DNA from: Pseudomonas nitroreducens TX1
Lineage (GTDB): Bacteria; Pseudomonadota; Gammaproteobacteria; Pseudomonadales; Pseudomonadaceae
Reading direction: 5' to 3'
DNA: 64,000 nt
NCBI RefSeq assembly: GCF_000313755.1
Contig: NZ_AMZB01000115.1
Coordinates: 32,896-96,895, forward strand
Each line of letters begins with the position of its first letter. Within the stretch, counting starts at the first letter, position 1. This document shows, in pieces, positions 60,830 through 64,000 of the stretch. A model generated the notes under the pieces. The model made no database searches and was not told where the DNA came from. It saw only the letters and a list, made by a program, of their open reading frames with translations. The position numbers and the translations under genes are program-made.

Positions 60830-63800
60830 ACTGCGCACCTTCTTCGACCACAGTCGCCATTCTCTCGGCGTACAGGGGCTTGATATACCTCTCGATGTAC
60901 TGGCGTTCAGCGGTGACGAAGCGCTGAGCGAGCCTTTCGTCTACCGCATCGAATTCACCAGCACCGATCGCGACCTCACGGCAGACCGCTTCCTGTGCCG
61001 GGACGCCAGCTTCAGCCTGCGCGCGCCGCCTGAACAACTCGGCATTCCCGGCTATACGCCGCCCCTGGCGGCGCCGCTGCGCACGCTGCACGGCACGATT
61101 ACCCATTTCGGTCTGTTGTCCGTCTCGCGGGACGAAGCCCGTTACGAAGTGACGTTCGCGCCGCGGCTGCAATTGCTGGATCGCGCGCGCCAGTTTCGCC
61201 TCTACCAGAACCAGAGCGTGCCGGAGATCATCGAGCAGGTGCTGCGGCGTAACGACTTCCAAGGGCAGGACTTCCTCTTCGAACTGACCCGCGAGTACCC
61301 GCAACGCGAACAGGTGATGCAGTACGGCGAGGACGACCTGGCCTTCATCCAGCGCCTGGCTGCCGAGGTCGGCATCTGGTACTGCTTCAGCATGGACGCG
61401 CGGTTGCGCATCGAAGTCGTCGAGTTCCACGATGATCAGCGCCATTACGCTGTCGCACCGCACTTGCCGCTTCGCCCGCTGTCGTCGCTGGAATCCAGCG
61501 GGCAGGACGCCGTCTGGGACTTGCAGTTCCGGCACAAGGTGGTCCAGCAGCAGGTCGACAACCGCGCCTACTACTACCGCGATGCTGCAGCACAGCTGGA
61601 CGCCGGCGTCGATCTGCTCCAGTCGTCTCCCACCACCTACGGCGAGGCCTACCACTACGGCGACCCGCACAGCGTCCTGGGCGATGCCTACGCCCAGGAC
61701 GAGGACCTGGAAAGCGAGAGCGGCTACTTCTATGCACGCCTGGCCCACGAGCGTTATCTCAACGCCCGTACCCGCCTGACCGGCAGCACCAGCAGCCCGG
61801 CCGTCGTGCCCGGACAGGTACTGAAAACCGAGGGCGCATCGCAAGACTTCGCCTCCGGCGCCGTCATTGTCCGGCTGCACACCAGCGCTGCCCGTGATCG
61901 CAGCTTCGAAGTGCAGTTCGAGGCGATTCCCTACGCCGAAACCATCTGCTTCCGCCCGGAAGTACCAGCCCGGCCAGTAATCGCCGGCACCATCCCTGCC
62001 CGCGTCACCAGTCCGGAACCGCACGACCTGTACGCCCACATCGACAAGGAAGGCCGCTACAAATGCCACTTCCTTTTCGATAGAGACACTTGGCCGGCCG
62101 GCCGTGAGAGCCTCTGGCTCCGCTTGGCGCGCCCCTACGCCGGGGACACTTACGGCCTGCACCTGCCGCTGATCCAGGGCACCGAAGTGCGCATTGCCTT
62201 CGAAAACGGCGACCCCGACCGGCCCTACATCGCCCACGCCATCCACGACTCGCAGCACCCCGACCACGTCACTCTGCAGAACTACAAGCGCAACGTTCTG
62301 CGCACGCCCGCCAACAACAAGCTGCGCATGGATGACTCGCGGGGCAAGGAGCACATTAAGCTCAGCACCGAATACAGCGGCAAGAGCCAGCTCAACCTGG
62401 GGCATCTGGTGGATGCGCAGCGGCAGAAGCGCGGCGAAGGGTTCGAGTTGCGCACCGATGGCTGGGGGGCGATCCGAAGCGGCAAGGGCCTATTCATCAG
62501 TGCCGACGAGCAGCCCCGCGCACAGGGCGAGGTACTCGCCATGCGAGAGGCGGTGTCTCGCCTTGAACAGGCCGGCGACGAGATGCAGAAGCTGTCCGGC
62601 GACGCCGAGACCGCCAAGGCCGAACCGGCCCAGGTCCAGGCACAGATCGACCTGCTCAAGCAGGATCTGCAAGAGCTGAAAACCTCCGTCCTGCTGCTCA
62701 GCGCGCCCAATGGCATCGCCTTGACCAGCGGCCAGCACTTGCAGGTTGCCGCACAACGAAATCTGATGCTTAACGCGGGCAGCCACGCTGACATGAGCGT
62801 GATGAAGCGCCTGTTCATCGGCGTGGGCGAGGGCGTCAGCCTGTTCGTGCGCAAGCTCGGGCTGAAGCTCATTGCCAACCAGGGCGCCGTGCAGGTCCAG
62901 GCGCAGAACGACTGCATGGAGCTGATCGCTCGGAAGGGGTTGGAGATCACCAGCACCGAGGACGAAATCCGTATCACGGCGAGCAAGAAGATCACCCTCA
63001 ATGCCGGCGGTACCTACATCACCCTTGACCGAGCGTTACTTCCAGGACTTCAGCAACGCCTGGCTCGCCTTCCTCAACAGCATCCGCTGGCGCAAGGCGG
63101 ACAGCCTGTCGGACTCCATCAGCCAGTTGACCCTGCTCAGCGACGTGCGCCAGTCGCCGCTGATCGCGCTGATGAACACCCTGGCCTACCAGGGCAAGAC
63201 CGAGGTCAAGGGCGAGGCGCTCTCCGACTCGCTGATGAAGTCGGCGCAGCAGCTCCTCGACAAGGACAAGCAGCCGGTGACCGACCAGAAGGCCTCCGGC
63301 CCACAGGGCCCGTTGGACAGCACCTTTGGTCCGCTCCTCGCCTTGCTCGGCAAGGAAAAATTCTCTGCTACAACCGGCGGAGACAATTTGAGCCTGCAGG
63401 CCTTCCTCACCCGCGCCACGCGGGTGCGCCTGAAGCTGCAGCAGATCACCACCGCCACCGACCCGCAGGCCATGACCCAGGCGCTGGCACAGACGGTGTT
63501 CCAAGGCAAGAGCGTGGACCTCACCGACACACTCGACTACGGCAGCCTGATCGCCGCCAGCCTGGGCGCGGAATGGAGCGGCTTCGGCCAGAACCTCTTC
63601 GTGCAGCCGCTCAACCAGGCCTGGGACGGCGTACTGCAGCCCTCGGCGGCCAGCCTGAATCGCCAGTGGCAGCGGGCAATCGTCGGCAACTGGGAACGTT
63701 CCTTCGACGGCCGCTATCCCTTCTCCGCCACCGGCAGCGATGCCTCCCTGCCCATGCTGGGCCAGATGATCCGCGCAGGCAGCGGGCGTATCGATCAGTT

Positions 63801-63869
63801 CCTCAAGACGCAACTGGGCGGTGTGTTGCACAAAGAAGGCAACCGTTGGATGCCCGACAGCGGCAATAG
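60819..63869 (+). CDS. vgrG: VgrG/TssI spike protein, truncated and out-of-frame after about residue 736
   Basis: Residues 1 to about 736 are a normal VgrG. A gp27-like part runs to about residue 390 ('LFELTREYPQREQVMQYGEDDLAFIQRLAAEVGIWY' near 160-195). A gp5-like OB fold follows ('IDKEGRYKCHFLFDRDTWPAGRESLWLRLA', 400-475), then a coiled-coil insert (about 575-625) and the DUF2345 beta-helix ('KKITLNAGGTYITLD'). At 63021-63030 similarity ends abruptly. The remaining 280 codons to the stop at 63867-63869 are Arg/Pro/Gly/Gln-rich shadow text, because the DNA there codes TssM in another frame. The tip of the spike and any effector-binding tail are therefore lost. The start overlaps clpV by 11 bp. 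Confidence 0.9.
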   Translation: MLNELRTFFDHSRHSLGVQGLDIPLDVLAFSGDEALSEPFVYRIEFTSTDRDLTADRFLCRDASFSLRAPPEQLGIPGYTPPLAAPLRTLHGTITHFGLLSVSRDEARYEVTFAPRLQLLDRARQFRLYQNQSVPEIIEQVLRRNDFQGQDFLFELTREYPQREQVMQYGEDDLAFIQRLAAEVGIWYCFSMDARLRIEVVEFHDDQRHYAVAPHLPLRPLSSLESSGQDAVWDLQFRHKVVQQQVDNRAYYYRDAAAQLDAGVDLLQSSPTTYGEAYHYGDPHSVLGDAYAQDEDLESESGYFYARLAHERYLNARTRLTGSTSSPAVVPGQVLKTEGASQDFASGAVIVRLHTSAARDRSFEVQFEAIPYAETICFRPEVPARPVIAGTIPARVTSPEPHDLYAHIDKEGRYKCHFLFDRDTWPAGRESLWLRLARPYAGDTYGLHLPLIQGTEVRIAFENGDPDRPYIAHAIHDSQHPDHVTLQNYKRNVLRTPANNKLRMDDSRGKEHIKLSTEYSGKSQLNLGHLVDAQRQKRGEGFELRTDGWGAIRSGKGLFISADEQPRAQGEVLAMREAVSRLEQAGDEMQKLSGDAETAKAEPAQVQAQIDLLKQDLQELKTSVLLLSAPNGIALTSGQHLQVAAQRNLMLNAGSHADMSVMKRLFIGVGEGVSLFVRKLGLKLIANQGAVQVQAQNDCMELIARKGLEITSTEDEIRITASKKITLNAGGTYITLDRALLPGLQQRLARLPQQHPLAQGGQPVGLHQPVDPAQRRAPVAADRADEHPGLPGQDRGQGRGALRLADEVGAAAPRQGQAAGDRPEGLRPTGPVGQHLWSAPRLARQGKILCYNRRRQFEPAGLPHPRHAGAPEAAADHHRHRPAGHDPGAGTDGVPRQERGPHRHTRLRQPDRRQPGRGMERLRPEPLRAAAQPGLGRRTAALGGQPESPVAAGNRRQLGTFLRRPLSLLRHRQRCLPAHAGPDDPRRQRAYRSVPQDATGRCVAQRRQPLDARQRQ

Positions 63870-64000
63870 ACAGGGCCTGCACTTCAATCCGCAGTTCCTC
63901 CAGGCGGTGAACCAGCTCAACGAGCTGGCGGATATCCTCTACACCGATGGCGGTTTGGGGATGAGTTTTCAGTTGCAGGCCAAGCCGGTGCGCAATCTGG
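63025..64000 (+). pseudogene. tssM: 3' part of tssM (IcmF family), N-terminal half missing, continues past window
   Basis: In the frame +1 to vgrG the DNA from about 63025 to the window edge reads LTERYFQDFSNAWLAFLNSI followed by 'LSDSISQLTLLSDVRQSPLIALMNTLAYQGKT', then 'FGQNLFVQPLNQAWDGVLQ', 'IVGNWERSFDGRYPFSATGSDASLPMLGQMIRAGSGRIDQFLKTQLGGVLHKEG'. This is the periplasmic C-terminal region of TssM, about 325 codons in the window without a stop. The membrane helices and NTPase-like domain that normally precede it are absent. An ATG at 63001 in this frame has only a poor ribosome site (AAGAAG, 12 nt). I infer a deletion between vgrG and tssM. Confidence 0.88.

Noticed and set aside
60771..62405. 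Minus-strand open frame of 544 codons opposite vgrG
   Set aside because: Antisense shadow; the plus strand carries the conserved VgrG gp27/gp5 sequence.
63028..63869. C-terminal extension of VgrG as a novel effector domain
   Set aside because: The extra 280 residues are low-complexity Arg/Pro/Gln text generated by reading the TssM gene in the wrong frame, so this is not a new toxin domain.
63019..63882. Minus-strand open frame of 287 codons at the vgrG-tssM junction
   Set aside because: It mirrors the TssM coding frame (Val/Gln/Gly/Leu-rich text). It is not an effector or immunity gene, though its place at the junction first suggested one.
1..64000. CRISPR arrays, rRNA and tRNA genes, prophage or integrase genes
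   Set aside because: No regularly spaced repeats, no rRNA or tRNA-like sequence and no phage or integrase proteins were found by reading both strands.

Overview
The window looks like chromosome of a high-GC Pseudomonas. Third codon positions are strongly G/C. REP-type intergenic repeats of the 'TAGGAGCG...' family are present, and the gene content is typical of the genus (AruI-like decarboxylase, DUF1302/DUF1329 pair, MHS transporters, many LysR regulators). The species cannot be fixed from the sequence. I see no rRNA, tRNA or CRISPR array and no transposase gene.

Layout. (1) 1-4.6 kb: a light/oxidative-stress type block on the minus strand (photolyase-like protein, DUF6482, DUF3833 lipoprotein, chalcone-isomerase-like protein), facing a plus-strand mini-catalase plus cytochrome b561 pair. 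A TATACAA/TTGTACA dyad lies between the two. (2) 5.0-6.6 kb: a diguanylate cyclase. (3) 7.0-10.1 kb: a probable trans-aconitate/tricarboxylate module (MHS transporter, ModA-fold protein that is probably aconitate isomerase, LysR regulator). The motif ATTGAT-N11-ATCAAT occurs upstream of both the transporter and the regulator. (4) 10.2-17.3 kb: a polyamine/opine-type ABC importer, a 5-guanidino-2-oxopentanoate decarboxylase and a divergent LysR regulator. (5) 17.7-22.2 kb: a short leader ORF, a TIM-barrel isomerase, an Fe(II) oxygenase and an amino-acid ABC importer with fused permease and ATPase. (6) ChrA.

(7) 24.0-35.3 kb: the least familiar block. It has two paralogous UDP-glycosyltransferase-like proteins, a GntR/FCD regulator, a complete polyamine-type ABC importer, two small cupins, an APH-fold kinase and an aldehyde dehydrogenase. 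Most genes are joined by start/stop overlaps. A roughly 140-bp MITE-like element sits in front of one glycosyltransferase, and a palindromic repeat lies between the two cupins. I read it as an uptake and conversion pathway for an unknown, possibly amine-containing or glycosylated compound.

(8) 35.3-51.1 kb: GNAT, PL7 lyase, CapA-like protein, DUF1302/DUF1329 pair, LysR with an M20 amidohydrolase, MFS and DUF2817 peptidase set, small conserved proteins, an ABC ATPase and an MFS exporter. Several dispersed intergenic repeats lie between them.

(9) 51.6-64.0 kb: a type VI secretion cluster in the order tssB-tssC-tssK-tssL-tagL-hcp-clpV-vgrG, the order of enterobacterial Sci-1-type clusters. vgrG loses homology abruptly near 63,025. 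From that point another reading frame encodes the C-terminal part of TssM up to the window edge. This looks like a deletion that joined the 3' part of vgrG to the interior of tssM, removing the VgrG tail, whatever lay between, and the TssM N-terminal half. An assembly error must be excluded, but if it is real the apparatus from this locus is probably broken.
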